Below are positions 28,127 to 35,912 of a DNA stretch of 64,000 nt, piece after piece (within the stretch, counting starts at the first letter, position 1; the number at the start of each line of letters is the position of its first letter). The notes under the pieces were generated by a model. That model saw only the letters and a list, made by a program, of their open reading frames with translations. It did not search any database and had not been told where the DNA came from. This DNA is from Bordetella genomosp. 13. GTDB lineage: Bacteria; Pseudomonadota; Gammaproteobacteria; Burkholderiales; Burkholderiaceae_B. Location: NCBI RefSeq assembly GCF_002119665.1, contig NZ_CP021111.1:558001-622000 (forward strand), read 5' to 3'. Position numbers and translations under genes: made by a program.

Positions 28127-28903
28127 ATGGATCTCGCAGTAATGACCTCGCACCTGCCCGCGGGCGCGTGGGGCTTCATCGCCATGGTGTTCGTGCTGGC
28201 CGGCATCGTGAAAGGCGTGGTCGGGCTGGGACTGCCCACTATCTCGATGGCGCTGCTGGCGTTGGCCATGCCGCCCGCGCAGGCCGCGGCCCTGCTGATC
28301 GTGCCCTCGTTCGTCACCAACGTCTGGCAGGGCCGGCCGTTCGTCGCGCTGGGGCCGCTGTTGCGCCGCATCGGCGGCATGCAGGTCGGCGTGTGCGTGG
28401 GCACGGTGGGAGGCGCCTTGCTGCTGGGCGCGCCCGCTGGCGATTGGGCGACCGCTGCGCTGGGCGTGGCGCTGGTGGCCTATGCGCTGTGGGGCCTGTT
28501 CGGCAAGGCGCCGCGCGTCGATCCGAACGCCGAGCCGTGGCTGGGTCCGCTGGTGGGCATCGTCACGGGGGCCGTCACCGCGGCCACCGGCGTGTTCGTG
28601 GTGCCCGCCGTGCCCTATCTGCAGGCGCTGGGCCTGGGTAAGGACGGATTGATACAGGCCATGGGCGTGTCTTTCACGGTGTCCACCCTGGCGCTGGCCG
28701 CGGGGCTGTGGCTGACCGGCGACTACGCGTCGGGCGCGGCCGGCGCTTCGCTGCTGATGCTGGCGCCGGCGCTGGCTGGCATGTGGGCCGGCACGCGTCT
28801 GCGCCAGGCGCTGTCGCCGCCGGTGTTCAAACTGTGGTTCATGATCAGCCTCATCGTGCTGGGGCTGTACCAGATCCTCGAGGCGGGCGTGTGGGCGTTC
28901 TAG
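28127..28903 (+). CDS. TauE/SafE-family permease
   Basis: A 258-residue inner-membrane protein with about eight hydrophobic segments and the TauE/SafE duplicated half motifs: GIVKGVVGLGLPTISM (about 26-41) and GAVTAATGVFVVPAVPYLQALGL (in parts, about 149-171). Members export sulfite, sulfoacetate or other organosulfur and carboxylate anions; the substrate here is not evident. It is downstream of the Sel1-like gene. Its stop codon overlaps the stop of the convergent alkB gene by a few bases, a tight but ordinary arrangement. Confidence 0.88.
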   Translation: MDLAVMTSHLPAGAWGFIAMVFVLAGIVKGVVGLGLPTISMALLALAMPPAQAAALLIVPSFVTNVWQGRPFVALGPLLRRIGGMQVGVCVGTVGGALLLGAPAGDWATAALGVALVAYALWGLFGKAPRVDPNAEPWLGPLVGIVTGAVTAATGVFVVPAVPYLQALGLGKDGLIQAMGVSFTVSTLALAAGLWLTGDYASGAAGASLLMLAPALAGMWAGTRLRQALSPPVFKLWFMISLIVLGLYQILEAGVWAF

Positions 28904-29508
28904 CCGCGCCGCGAGCGGTCCCTCGGGGCCCTGGTCCTGAACGTGATGGACCAGCGCAGCTCTCGCGTCGGTTCGACGCTGTGCTGCCAGTTCCAGCGCG
29001 CCTCGGCCTCGAGGCGGTAGATCGATCTCGGCGCGACCTCCAGCCGCATCATTCTGTTTCGTAGTCCGGGGTCGTAGGGATAGGGGCGGAATCGCAGCGT
29101 CGCGGCGCCGCCCAGCGACACGCCCACGATCATTTCGAAATCGGGCACGTCGCGATGCCAGCCCAGCGGCGTGCCCGGCGCGTATTCGGCCACCAGGGCA
29201 TGCTGCAGTCTCTCCGGCGGCGTCCCCAGCCACGCCGCCACGCGGGCGCGCAAGGGTTCCAGTCGTGTATCGAGCTCCGCCGCCGGCAGCAGCCGGTTGG
29301 CGTCGAAGTCATAAGACCCGCCAAAGCTGGCCACCCGCCGGCGCGCCAGGTATCCCTTGTAGCGCGCCGCGCGCAGCGGCAGGGTGGCGATGATCTCCAG
29401 CAGCTCGCTTTCCTCGGCCGCGGACAGGAACCCGGGCTGGTAGACCAGGCCCGGTATCGAGGCATCGAACGGCCCCTCTTCGAACAGGCTGCCTTGTATC
29501 GTCGTCAT
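28900..29508 (-). CDS. alkB: AlkB-type 2-oxoglutarate/Fe(II) dioxygenase
   Basis: A 202-residue oxidative dealkylase that repairs alkylated bases. The iron ligands are the HxD pair in GWHRDVP (His118, Asp120) and His176 in WQHSVEP, and the 2-oxoglutarate-binding arginine lies in RELRWSITFR (about 182-191). The size and the DNA-lesion lid region (YLARRRVASFGG) resemble the short AlkB relatives common in proteobacteria rather than the Ada-linked E. coli AlkB. There is no ada gene beside it. It overlaps the end of the convergent permease gene by four bases. Confidence 0.88.
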   Translation of the reverse strand: MTTIQGSLFEEGPFDASIPGLVYQPGFLSAAEESELLEIIATLPLRAARYKGYLARRRVASFGGSYDFDANRLLPAAELDTRLEPLRARVAAWLGTPPERLQHALVAEYAPGTPLGWHRDVPDFEMIVGVSLGGAATLRFRPYPYDPGLRNRMMRLEVAPRSIYRLEAEARWNWQHSVEPTRELRWSITFRTRAPRDRSRRG

Positions 29509-29718
29509 CGCAGGTTCCGGCTGCTGGTGGCGCAGGCCGTGGGTCCAATGTAACGCGTCGCGCCGGTGTGGCTGGCGGTAGAGAGTGTGCGGTACCGGAA
29601 GTCTGTGTTGTGATTGGGGATGGGCCGCGGCAACTGGCGCCGGACTGCGCCGCGCCCCGACGGTATTTCTTCAAGCAGCGGCACGGCAAGCATTCAACTT
29701 CAACGAACGGGTGAAAAT

Positions 29719-30576
29719 ATGGATATCGGCTTCATAGGCTTGGGCGCGATGGGCTCCGCCATGGCAAGAAACCTGGCGGCCGCGGGCCACCTCGTACAGG
29801 CCTGGAACCGGTCGGGCGGTTCGGTCGAGGGCGTCACCATGCTGGGTTCGGCTTCCGAGGCTTTCGACGCGGACGTGGTCTTCACGATGCTGTCGGACGA
29901 TGCGGCGATACGCAGCGTGATCCTGGATCCGGATCTGCTGGGCGCGGCGCGCCCCGGCCTGGTCCATGTCGTCTCTTCGACCATCTCGGTCGCGTTCGCG
30001 CAAGAACTGGCCGCCGCCCACGAGCAGGCCAACGTCGGCTTCGTGTCGGCGCCGGTGCTGGGACGGCCGGACGTTGCCGCGCAGGCCAAGCTCAACGTAC
30101 TGGTGGGAGGCGCGCCGGCGGCGATCGAACGCGTGCGGCCGGCGCTCGAGGCAGTCAGCGGGCGCATCTGGCCGATGGGCGACGAAGCCCCCGCGGCGAA
30201 CGCGGCGAAGATCGCCGTCAACATGATGATCGCCATGGCCATCGAGGCCATGGCCGAGGCCGTGGTGCTGACCGAGGCCAACGGCGTGTCTCGGGACAGC
30301 TTCTTCGAACTGATCCTGGGCACCTTGTTCGGCAGCCGTCCCTACCAGACCTACTCGGCGAATATCGCCTCGGAAAACCATGAGCCCGGATTCAAGGCCA
30401 CGCTGGGCCTGAAGGACCTGCGCCTGGCGAAGGAAGCGGCGGGCGCGGCCAGCGGCGCGCTGCCGATGCTGGCGGCTGTGCACTCGCGCATGAGCGAAGC
30501 GGTGGACGCCGGTTGGGGGGAACTCGACTGGTCGGCGATGGCGAAACTTACCATCGACAACGCAAAGGCGCGCTGA
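29719..30576 (+). CDS. Beta-hydroxyacid dehydrogenase family (HIBADH-like) oxidoreductase
   Basis: A 285-residue NAD(P)-dependent dehydrogenase. The dinucleotide fold begins immediately (GFIGLGAMGSAMARNL, about 4-19), the substrate-binding segment is the variant SSTIS (about 86-90), and the catalytic Lys164 sits in AAKIAVNMM. The C-terminal helical domain completes the family's usual length. Such enzymes act on 3-hydroxyisobutyrate, tartronate semialdehyde, glyoxylate or related small substrates; the sequence alone does not decide. It is monocistronic, with the ADP-ribosyltransferase-like gene 114 bp downstream. Confidence 0.85.
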   Translation: MDIGFIGLGAMGSAMARNLAAAGHLVQAWNRSGGSVEGVTMLGSASEAFDADVVFTMLSDDAAIRSVILDPDLLGAARPGLVHVVSSTISVAFAQELAAAHEQANVGFVSAPVLGRPDVAAQAKLNVLVGGAPAAIERVRPALEAVSGRIWPMGDEAPAANAAKIAVNMMIAMAIEAMAEAVVLTEANGVSRDSFFELILGTLFGSRPYQTYSANIASENHEPGFKATLGLKDLRLAKEAAGAASGALPMLAAVHSRMSEAVDAGWGELDWSAMAKLTIDNAKAR

Positions 30577-30690
30577 GCAGCGGGGCATCCAGGCGTTTTC
30601 AACTGGGGACAGTTCACGCCTGGCCGACGAAAACCGGTACAGTCGGACGCTGAAAGACCTGCCCCATCCAACTCGACGTGGAAGATCAGC

Positions 30691-31200
30691 ATGTACTTCA
30701 TTGGCTATCACGGCACCAGCGAGGCTTCGGCCGTAAACATACTTACCGTAGGGATCCAGGAGAAGTTCCTTCCACCCACGGGGCAGATCGGCCGAGGCTT
30801 CTACGTGGCGAAAATGAACGGTACGCTGCCGCAGTGGGGCGCCGTAAACGCGACCGAACAAGCGCGCGGGCGCCAGCCATTCTACGTTCGCATGCTCAGC
30901 ATGCTTACCGGCGAAGCGAGGAATCCGCTGCTCGAAAGCGGCGCCAAGCGGGCAATCCTGAAGATCTACTCCACGCGTCCGCTGCAGCGCTGCAAGTGGA
31001 ACATCATGAACCAGGGCGACCTGTCGTTCATCAAGGCCGCGCTCTACAACAACGGCGGCCCCGGACTGGACCCGGCGGCGGATGCGCAGTGGCTGCAGAT
31101 GGTCGTGCCGCCGGAAGAGCTTCCGTATCTGCGTGCGAGGCGGGATGATGGCCGTTTCGAGATGCCGCAGAACTGGCGCTCGAAGGAAGCGCGCGTTTAA
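30691..31200 (+). CDS. Putative diphtheria-toxin/exotoxin-A-class ADP-ribosyltransferase domain protein
   Basis: A compact 169-residue protein that is nearly all one domain. It begins MYFIGYHGTS, matching the NAD-binding YHGT motif of DT-group mono-ADP-ribosyltransferases (ExoA has VGYHGT). GRGFYVA at 35-40 matches the ExoA WRGFYIA block with its NAD-stacking Tyr (here Tyr38). DDGRFEMPQNW near 152-162 aligns by eye with GGRLETILGW, which carries the catalytic Glu, giving Glu157 here. The second stacking Tyr of ExoA appears replaced near Trp49. There is no signal peptide, translocation domain or receptor domain. A strong terminator follows. It could be a T3S effector, an intracellular toxin or a degenerate relative; activity is inferred from motifs only. 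Confidence 0.6.
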   Translation: MYFIGYHGTSEASAVNILTVGIQEKFLPPTGQIGRGFYVAKMNGTLPQWGAVNATEQARGRQPFYVRMLSMLTGEARNPLLESGAKRAILKIYSTRPLQRCKWNIMNQGDLSFIKAALYNNGGPGLDPAADAQWLQMVVPPEELPYLRARRDDGRFEMPQNWRSKEARV

Positions 31201-31221
31201 GGCCGTTGGACCTACCAAAGC

Positions 31222-31260
31222 AAAAAGCCGCTGCTGCCCCTCGGGCAGCAGCGGCTTTTT
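31222..31260. terminator. Strong rho-independent terminator after the ART-like gene
   Basis: AAAAAGCCGCTGCTGCC and GGCAGCAGCGGCTTTTT form a 17-bp perfect stem with a short CCTCG loop. The A-rich left arm and T-rich right arm let it serve both the ART-like gene and the convergent receiver-domain gene. Confidence 0.95.
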
Positions 31261-31275
31261 GATGTGGCAGTGCCG

Positions 31276-31671
31276 CTACGGGTGAGTGTCGCGCCGCAAA
31301 GCGGCGGCGCGCCTTGCCTGATCCGCCCAGGTCAGCATGGTGGACAGCGCATACGGCTTGCGCATGACGAATACATCGTCCGGGACCTTTTCAAGGTCGG
31401 CCGAAAAATGCTCCGCCGTCAAAGCAAAGGACACAAGGGGCCAACGCTGGTTGGACGCCCACGCCAGCATGTAGCCGTCCAGGGTGCCGGCGACGGTAGC
31501 GTCGCAGATGATTGCGCATACATCGCCACGGGTTTCCAAAGCCACGATAGCTTCGTCCGTGTCCGCCACGGGTAACGCCTGGATGCCCTGGCGTTTGAGC
31601 GCGTCGGACAGCAACGTGCGGATCAGAGGGTGCGGTTCCGCGACGACCAAGGCTGAGGGAAATTCGGACAT
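31276..31671 (-). CDS. Single-domain response regulator (receiver only)
   Basis: A 131-residue CheY-like receiver without an output domain. The phospho-acceptor is Asp57 (IICDATVAG), the acidic pocket includes Glu12 and the conserved Lys105 is in VMRKPY. The first acidic pair is reduced (AEPH instead of DD), which may weaken metal binding. A GGAGA site precedes the ATG. No histidine kinase lies next to it, so it would be fed by a distant kinase or act by protein contact. It sits between the ART-like gene and an unknown coiled-coil protein, and whether the three are linked is unclear. Confidence 0.85.
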   Translation of the reverse strand: MSEFPSALVVAEPHPLIRTLLSDALKRQGIQALPVADTDEAIVALETRGDVCAIICDATVAGTLDGYMLAWASNQRWPLVSFALTAEHFSADLEKVPDDVFVMRKPYALSTMLTWADQARRAAALRRDTHP

Positions 31672-31762
31672 CGCCTTTCTCCGGTTGCCAAGGGAAATTC
31701 ATGAGAACAGAACCGCAACGGGAATAGCAAGGCCAGTGACCGATGCTTACGTAACCGCCAAA

Positions 31763-32254
31763 TCAGGGCGGGGTCGAGAAATGTCGTTCGTCGAAGACGA
31801 CCTCAGGTACGCCATACGGCGGGCCTGCCCACCCGCGCGGGTCTCCCACCAAACGGATGGCACAGATCGTCCTAGTGCCCACATCCGTACAGCGCCAGGG
31901 CCCCGACTCGGTCCAGAACTCCTTTCCGATATAGAAGTCGCGGTGATTCAGAACACTGACTTCGCGCGACGGGAAGCGCGCGACGTGCGTGCCTTGCTCC
32001 TGGCTCTCCAATTGCTCCAGCTCGGCCTGTGCGGATGCCACCTTCTCCTGCGCTTCAGCCAGCCGCATTCGATATTCCGCCATCAGATCCAGACTCTTGT
32101 GCTCGGCCAACAACAGGCGCGTCTCTGCCAGCGGCTGCTCGCCCGCCAGTATGCGCTGGAAGACAGCAATGGCCCGCGCGTTGCCCCCTATGATGGATTG
32201 CAGTTGCTTGCGTCGCCTTGGCAAATCCGCTGACGACTTCATGGGTTCGTGCAT
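31763..32254 (-). CDS. Hypothetical coiled-coil protein (163 aa)
   Basis: Not recognised. Residues about 50-90 are strongly heptad-like (LDLMAEYRMRLAEAQEKVASAQAELEQLESQ, in parts), indicating a coiled coil. The C-terminal half (about 95-163) is a compact Trp/Pro-rich region with GKEFWTESGPWRCTDVGTRT (in parts) that could form a small beta domain. There is no signal or membrane segment. Neither the ATG at 32254 nor the in-frame ATG at 32242 has a clear ribosome site. It is co-directional with the receiver gene, 91 bp upstream of it. Confidence 0.6.
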   Translation of the reverse strand: MHEPMKSSADLPRRRKQLQSIIGGNARAIAVFQRILAGEQPLAETRLLLAEHKSLDLMAEYRMRLAEAQEKVASAQAELEQLESQEQGTHVARFPSREVSVLNHRDFYIGKEFWTESGPWRCTDVGTRTICAIRLVGDPRGWAGPPYGVPEVVFDERHFSTPP

Positions 32255-32604
32255 ATCGGTTCGTCGAACTTACAGGCGCGTGGCGGCCTGCCGCCGGGCA
32301 CAACGGATCGGCGGTGCGAGGGTCACGCATGGCCCCGCTATTCTGGCCGCTGCGACAGTAGCGGGATACTCCGACCGATGCTTTGCAACCTGTTCCGTAG
32401 TCTTACGATTCAGCACCCTGTCTGTTTGTCGGCGTGGCTCGGTCGCCGGCGTCCGGTCGCTCATACCTGGATTTCCAGGCGCACCGGGCGCATGCGAAGG
32501 CCTCCTTCGTCATCCCCAACGAAGGGCGCGCGCACGGCTCGCCGCCAATGCGAAACGCCTTCCGGCAAGGGAAGGCGTTCTGACGTAAGCGCTCGATTTA
32601 TCTG
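32255..32604. other. 350-bp gap before tRNA-Leu without a gene
   Basis: No frame here looks like a real protein. The only clear structure is the 10-bp hairpin at 32552-32577, next to the 3' end of the tRNA. The rest probably contains the promoter of the coiled-coil gene, but I cannot place it. Confidence 0.6.
32552..32577 (-). terminator. Hairpin downstream of tRNA-Leu
   Basis: AACGCCTTCC and GGAAGGCGTT form a perfect 10-bp stem with a 6-nt loop, about 28 nt beyond the tRNA 3' end in its direction of transcription. No U tract follows, so termination efficiency is uncertain. Confidence 0.6.
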
Positions 32605-32690
32605 TGGTGCCCGAGGCCGGAATCGAACCGGCACGCCTTGCGGCGGGGGATTTTGAGTCCCCTGCGTCTACCAATTTCACCACTCGGGCA
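32605..32690 (-). tRNA. tRNA-Leu(CAA)
   Basis: On the minus strand an 86-nt tRNA begins TGCCCGAGTGG and ends in an encoded CCA. The acceptor stem is TGCCCGA/TCGGGCA. The anticodon arm GGGGA-CTCAAAA-TCCCC reads CAA. A long variable arm (CGCCGCAAGGCG) identifies a class II leucine tRNA, and the T loop GGTTCGAATCC is standard. It decodes UUG. It is isolated, divergent from htpG. Confidence 0.97.
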
Positions 32691-32961
32691 GCGTCGGCAA
32701 GGGGTGCCGAGGCGCGCGCCGCCGGGATGCCGATGCGTCGGCGGGCGGTGCGAAGCCAGTGATTATATGCCGACTTTGCGCCGCTGTCCCGCGCCAGCGG
32801 GCATGCCGGGAGAGCGAACGAGCGGGGACGCCGCCATCTCGCCTCTTGAAAAACCCCACGCCCGACCCCACAACACTGGGCACGTCGTCCGAAGCGTCAC
32901 GCCAGGGCGACACCGCAGCGCAACAAATTTCCCAAATCCGACATCTACATTCCGGACCGCC

Positions 32962-34863
32962 ATGAGCCAATCCGCCGCCTCTTCCGCACCCGAAACCCTG
33001 GGTTTCCAGGCCGAAGTGAAGCAATTGCTGCACTTGATGATCCACTCGCTGTACAGCAACAAGGAAATCTTCCTGCGTGAGCTGGTGTCCAACGCGTCGG
33101 ACGCCTGCGACAAGCTGCGCTTCGAGGCCATCGACCAGCCCGAACTGTTCGAGGGCGACAGCGAACTCGGCATCCGCGTCGACTACGACAAGGCCGCGCG
33201 CACCATCACCATCTCGGACAACGGCATCGGCCTGTCGCGCGACGAGGCCATCGCCAACCTGGGCACCATCGCCCGCTCCGGCACCCGCGAGTTCTTCAGC
33301 CAGCTTACCGGCGACAAGCAGAAAGACGCGCAGCTGATCGGCCAGTTCGGCGTCGGCTTCTATTCGTCGTTCATCGTGGCCGACAAGGTCACGGTGGTCA
33401 GCCGCCGCGCGGGCTCCACGCAGGCGATCCGCTGGGAGTCCGATGGCCAGGGCGAGTTCACCATCGCCGAGGCCGAGCGCGCCAGCCGCGGCACCGACGT
33501 CACGCTGCACCTGCGCGCCGATGAGGACGACCTGCTGAACGGCTGGAAGCTGCGCGAGATCCTGCGCCGCTACTCCGACCACATCTCGCTGCCCATCCGC
33601 ATGGCGAAGGAACAGTGGGACGCCGAGAAGAACGAGCAGGCCAAGACCGAAGAGCTGGAAACCGTCAACAAGGCCAATGCCCTGTGGACGCGCAGCAAGA
33701 GCGAGATCGACGACGAGCAGTACCGCGAGTTCTACAAGACCGTCTCGCACGACTACGACGATCCGCTGGCCTGGACGCACAACCGCGTCGAGGGTCGCAG
33801 CGAGTACACGCAGCTGCTGTACGTGCCCAAGCACGCGCCGTTCGACCTGTGGGACCGCGACGCGCGCCGCGGCGTGAAGCTGTACGTGAAGCGCGTTTTC
33901 ATCATGGATGACGCCGAGCAACTGCTGCCCTCGTACCTGCGCTTCGTGCGCGGCGTGATCGACTCGGCCGACCTGCCGCTGAACGTGTCGCGCGAGATCC
34001 TGCAGGAAAGCCGCGACGTGCGCGCGATCCGCGAGGGCTCGGCCAAGCGCATCCTGTCGCTGCTGGAAGACCTGGCCGAGAACAAGCCCGAGGACTACGC
34101 GGCGTTCTGGAGCGAGTTCGGCCAGGTGCTGAAGGAAGGCGCGGGCGAGGACACGGCCAACCAGGAACGCATCGCCAAGCTGATGCGCTTCGCGTCCACG
34201 CACGGCGGCGATGCCGCGCAGACGGTGTCCTTCGCCGACTACGTGTCGCGCATGAAGGAAGGCCAGGACAAGATCTACTACGTGACGGCCGATTCGTATT
34301 CCGCCGCCAGCAGCAGCCCGCATCTGGAAATCTTCCGCAAGAAGGGCATCGAGGTGCTGCTGCTGTCCGATCGCGTCGACGAATGGATGCTGTCGTACCT
34401 CCGCGAGTTCGACGGCAAGTCGCTGGTCTCGGTGGCCAAGGGCGGCCTCGACCTGGCCGACCTGGCCGACGAGGAAGAAAAGAAGCGCCAGACCGAAGTG
34501 GCCGAAGATTTCAAGCCGCTGGTCGAGCGCCTGCAGCAGACCCTGGCCGATCAGGTGAAGGAAGTGCGCGTGACCCTGCGCCTGGTCGATTCGCCGGCGT
34601 GCGTGGTGGTGGGCCAGAACGAACTCAGCCCGCACCTGCTGCGCATGCTGAAGGCGGCCGGCCAGGAAGCGCCCGACGTCAAGCCCGTGCTCGAGATCAA
34701 TCCCGAACACGCGCTGGTCGGCCGCATCCGCAGCGCGTCCGACGAAGAGTTCGCCGATTGGGCGCATCTGCTGCTGGACCAGGCCATGCTGGCCGAAGGC
34801 GCGCAAATCGCCGATCCGGCGGCTTTCGTCAAGCGCATGAATGCATTGCTGCTGAAGGGCTGA
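32962..34863 (+). CDS. htpG: Molecular chaperone HtpG (bacterial Hsp90)
   Basis: A 633-residue ATP-dependent dimeric chaperone. The N-terminal GHKL ATPase domain shows [17 protein letters not shown] (about 30-46, ATP-binding Glu/Asn), [12 protein letters not shown] (about 83-94) and the lid/loop [11 protein letters not shown] (about 128-138). The middle domain carries the catalytic-loop segment around [14 protein letters not shown] (about 338-351), and the C-terminal dimerisation domain ends near LLLKG. The length is typical. The gene has its own strong terminator and stands alone between tRNA-Leu and a toxin-antitoxin pair. Confidence 0.97.
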   Translation: MSQSAASSAPETLGFQAEVKQLLHLMIHSLYSNKEIFLRELVSNASDACDKLRFEAIDQPELFEGDSELGIRVDYDKAARTITISDNGIGLSRDEAIANLGTIARSGTREFFSQLTGDKQKDAQLIGQFGVGFYSSFIVADKVTVVSRRAGSTQAIRWESDGQGEFTIAEAERASRGTDVTLHLRADEDDLLNGWKLREILRRYSDHISLPIRMAKEQWDAEKNEQAKTEELETVNKANALWTRSKSEIDDEQYREFYKTVSHDYDDPLAWTHNRVEGRSEYTQLLYVPKHAPFDLWDRDARRGVKLYVKRVFIMDDAEQLLPSYLRFVRGVIDSADLPLNVSREILQESRDVRAIREGSAKRILSLLEDLAENKPEDYAAFWSEFGQVLKEGAGEDTANQERIAKLMRFASTHGGDAAQTVSFADYVSRMKEGQDKIYYVTADSYSAASSSPHLEIFRKKGIEVLLLSDRVDEWMLSYLREFDGKSLVSVAKGGLDLADLADEEEKKRQTEVAEDFKPLVERLQQTLADQVKEVRVTLRLVDSPACVVVGQNELSPHLLRMLKAAGQEAPDVKPVLEINPEHALVGRIRSASDEEFADWAHLLLDQAMLAEGAQIADPAAFVKRMNALLLKG

Positions 34864-34901
34864 TCGGCGTTATCGAGGGCGGGGCATGGGTTCCTGCTGC
34901 G

Positions 34902-34937
34902 CCCAGCCGCTCCTGTGGGGTGGCTGGGTTTTTTTCT
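34902..34937 (+). terminator. Terminator of htpG
   Basis: CCCAGCC (34902-34908) pairs with GGCTGGG (34922-34928), with a 13-nt loop and an eight-T tract directly after. It lies about 40 nt past the htpG stop codon. Confidence 0.9.
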
Positions 34938-35161
34938 TTTTGTCGGCAAAGCTGACCAAAGAGGCGGAGGCAGACGCCTGTCCGCCGGCTTGAGTCCAGC
35001 CGCACGCCATGGCTGGCTGCTAGAGCCTCTGTTTGCCGTGACAAGAACGCCCCCGGTGACAAGCGACTCCGGCCGCGACCCTTTTAGACTTTCTTCATGA
35101 AGGATGCGACACGCTGCTCCTGGCAGGGTTGGTTTCCGTGCGCCTTCTCACCATGAAACTA
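34938..35161. other. Intergenic stretch between htpG and the toxin-antitoxin pair
   Basis: Together with the terminator this is a 325-bp gap. No gene is evident. It ends with the promoter region of the toxin-antitoxin operon and its palindromic operator. Confidence 0.6.
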
Positions 35162-35176
35162 TGCCACCTGGTGGCA
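35162..35176. promoter_or_regulatory. Palindromic operator of the HigBA-like operon
   Basis: TGCCACC-T-GGTGGCA is a perfect 7-bp dyad with a 1-nt centre, ending 12 nt before the toxin ATG. Its position overlapping the expected transcription start suits autorepression by the HTH antitoxin. Confidence 0.65.
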
Positions 35177-35188
35177 GGGAAAGGCGCT

Positions 35189-35572
35189 ATGATCAGAGTC
35201 TTCAAGACCCGGTATTTTCAGCGGTGGATGCGCAAGACGGAACTGACCGATGTCATTCTGTGCAACGCCGTCACTGAAATGGCCGCAGGGTTGATCGACG
35301 CGGATCTCGGAAGCGGCGTGGTCAAGAAGCGTGTTGGACTGGGTGGGCGCGGCAAGCGTGGCGGCGCTCGCACGCTGGTCGCCACAAACAAGGAAAGCCG
35401 CTGGATCTTCGTATTCGGATTCGAGAACAACGACCGCGACAGTATCCACGACGAGGAACTACAGGCCTTGCAAGATTACGCTGCCGACTGGCTCAAGCGC
35501 ACGGCCATGCAGCTGGACAACGCTGTTGCCGACGGCGCTCTGCTGGAGATTACCGATGACTGCAAAAGCTAG
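35189..35572 (+). CDS. RelE/HigB-like type II toxin
   Basis: A 127-residue protein of the RelE-like group usually paired with an HTH antitoxin encoded downstream (HigB2/PF06296 type). Features are MIRVFKTRYFQRWMRK at the start, the basic glycine-rich loop KKRVGLGGRGKRGG (about 46-59), and the aromatic strand WIFVFGFENNDRD (about 70-82). RelE-type toxins are ribosome-dependent mRNA interferases. The toxin-first order is the HigBA arrangement. The start at 35189 places it just behind the palindrome; an in-frame upstream ATG at 35129 would read through the operator. Its end overlaps the antitoxin start by 17 nt. Confidence 0.85.
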   Translation: MIRVFKTRYFQRWMRKTELTDVILCNAVTEMAAGLIDADLGSGVVKKRVGLGGRGKRGGARTLVATNKESRWIFVFGFENNDRDSIHDEELQALQDYAADWLKRTAMQLDNAVADGALLEITDDCKS

Positions 35573-35879
35573 ACCCAAGAGCCGCATCATGGAAGCGGTG
35601 CATGAAGGTGCCCTCGATCTGCATCGATTGGGCTTCATAGACAAGCGCAAGATGCAGAAGTACGAGGCTTTGTGCCTGGAGCCGGTCCAGGATTATGACG
35701 CCGCCAAGGTGAAGGCCTTGCGTGAGCGCCTGCAGCTGAGCCAAGCCGTGTTGGCGTCCGTACTCAATACCAGCCCGTCCACCGTCCGCAAATGGGAAAC
35801 TGGTGACAAGCGGCCCAGCGGCCCCTCGCAGCGCCTGCTCGACATTATCGAACGCAAGGGGCTCGAGGCAGTTCTCTGA
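35556..35879 (+). CDS. HTH antitoxin (HigA/NadS-like)
   Basis: A 107-residue antitoxin. The first half (about 1-50) is a charged helical region expected to neutralise the toxin. The second half is a Cro/CI-type HTH (VKALRERLQLSQAVLASVLN, TSPSTVRKWETGDKRPSGPSQRLL, in parts) with the typical WETG turn. Translational coupling through the 17-nt overlap with the toxin gene is likely. It should bind the palindrome upstream of the toxin and repress the operon. Its stop codon is inside a long inverted repeat. Confidence 0.88.
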   Translation: MTAKARPKSRIMEAVHEGALDLHRLGFIDKRKMQKYEALCLEPVQDYDAAKVKALRERLQLSQAVLASVLNTSPSTVRKWETGDKRPSGPSQRLLDIIERKGLEAVL

Positions 35880-35899
35880 CCTGATCCAGGTCAGAGAAC
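35871..35899. terminator. 13-bp inverted repeat spanning the antitoxin stop codon
   Basis: GTTCTCTGACCTG-ATC-CAGGTCAGAGAAC is a perfect stem with a 3-nt loop. The antitoxin TGA lies within the left arm, and the convergent transporter gene ends 14 bp to the right. There is no T tract. It is probably a shared transcript end, but a protein-binding site is possible. Confidence 0.55.
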
Positions 35900-35912
35900 C
35901 CCTCGCGAACCA

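Noticed and set aside
30577..30690. A hrp-box-like promoter for the ART-like gene
   Set aside because: I looked for GGAAC plus CCAC at 15-16 nt in this spacer and found no pair, so shared control with the chaperone-effector unit is not supported.
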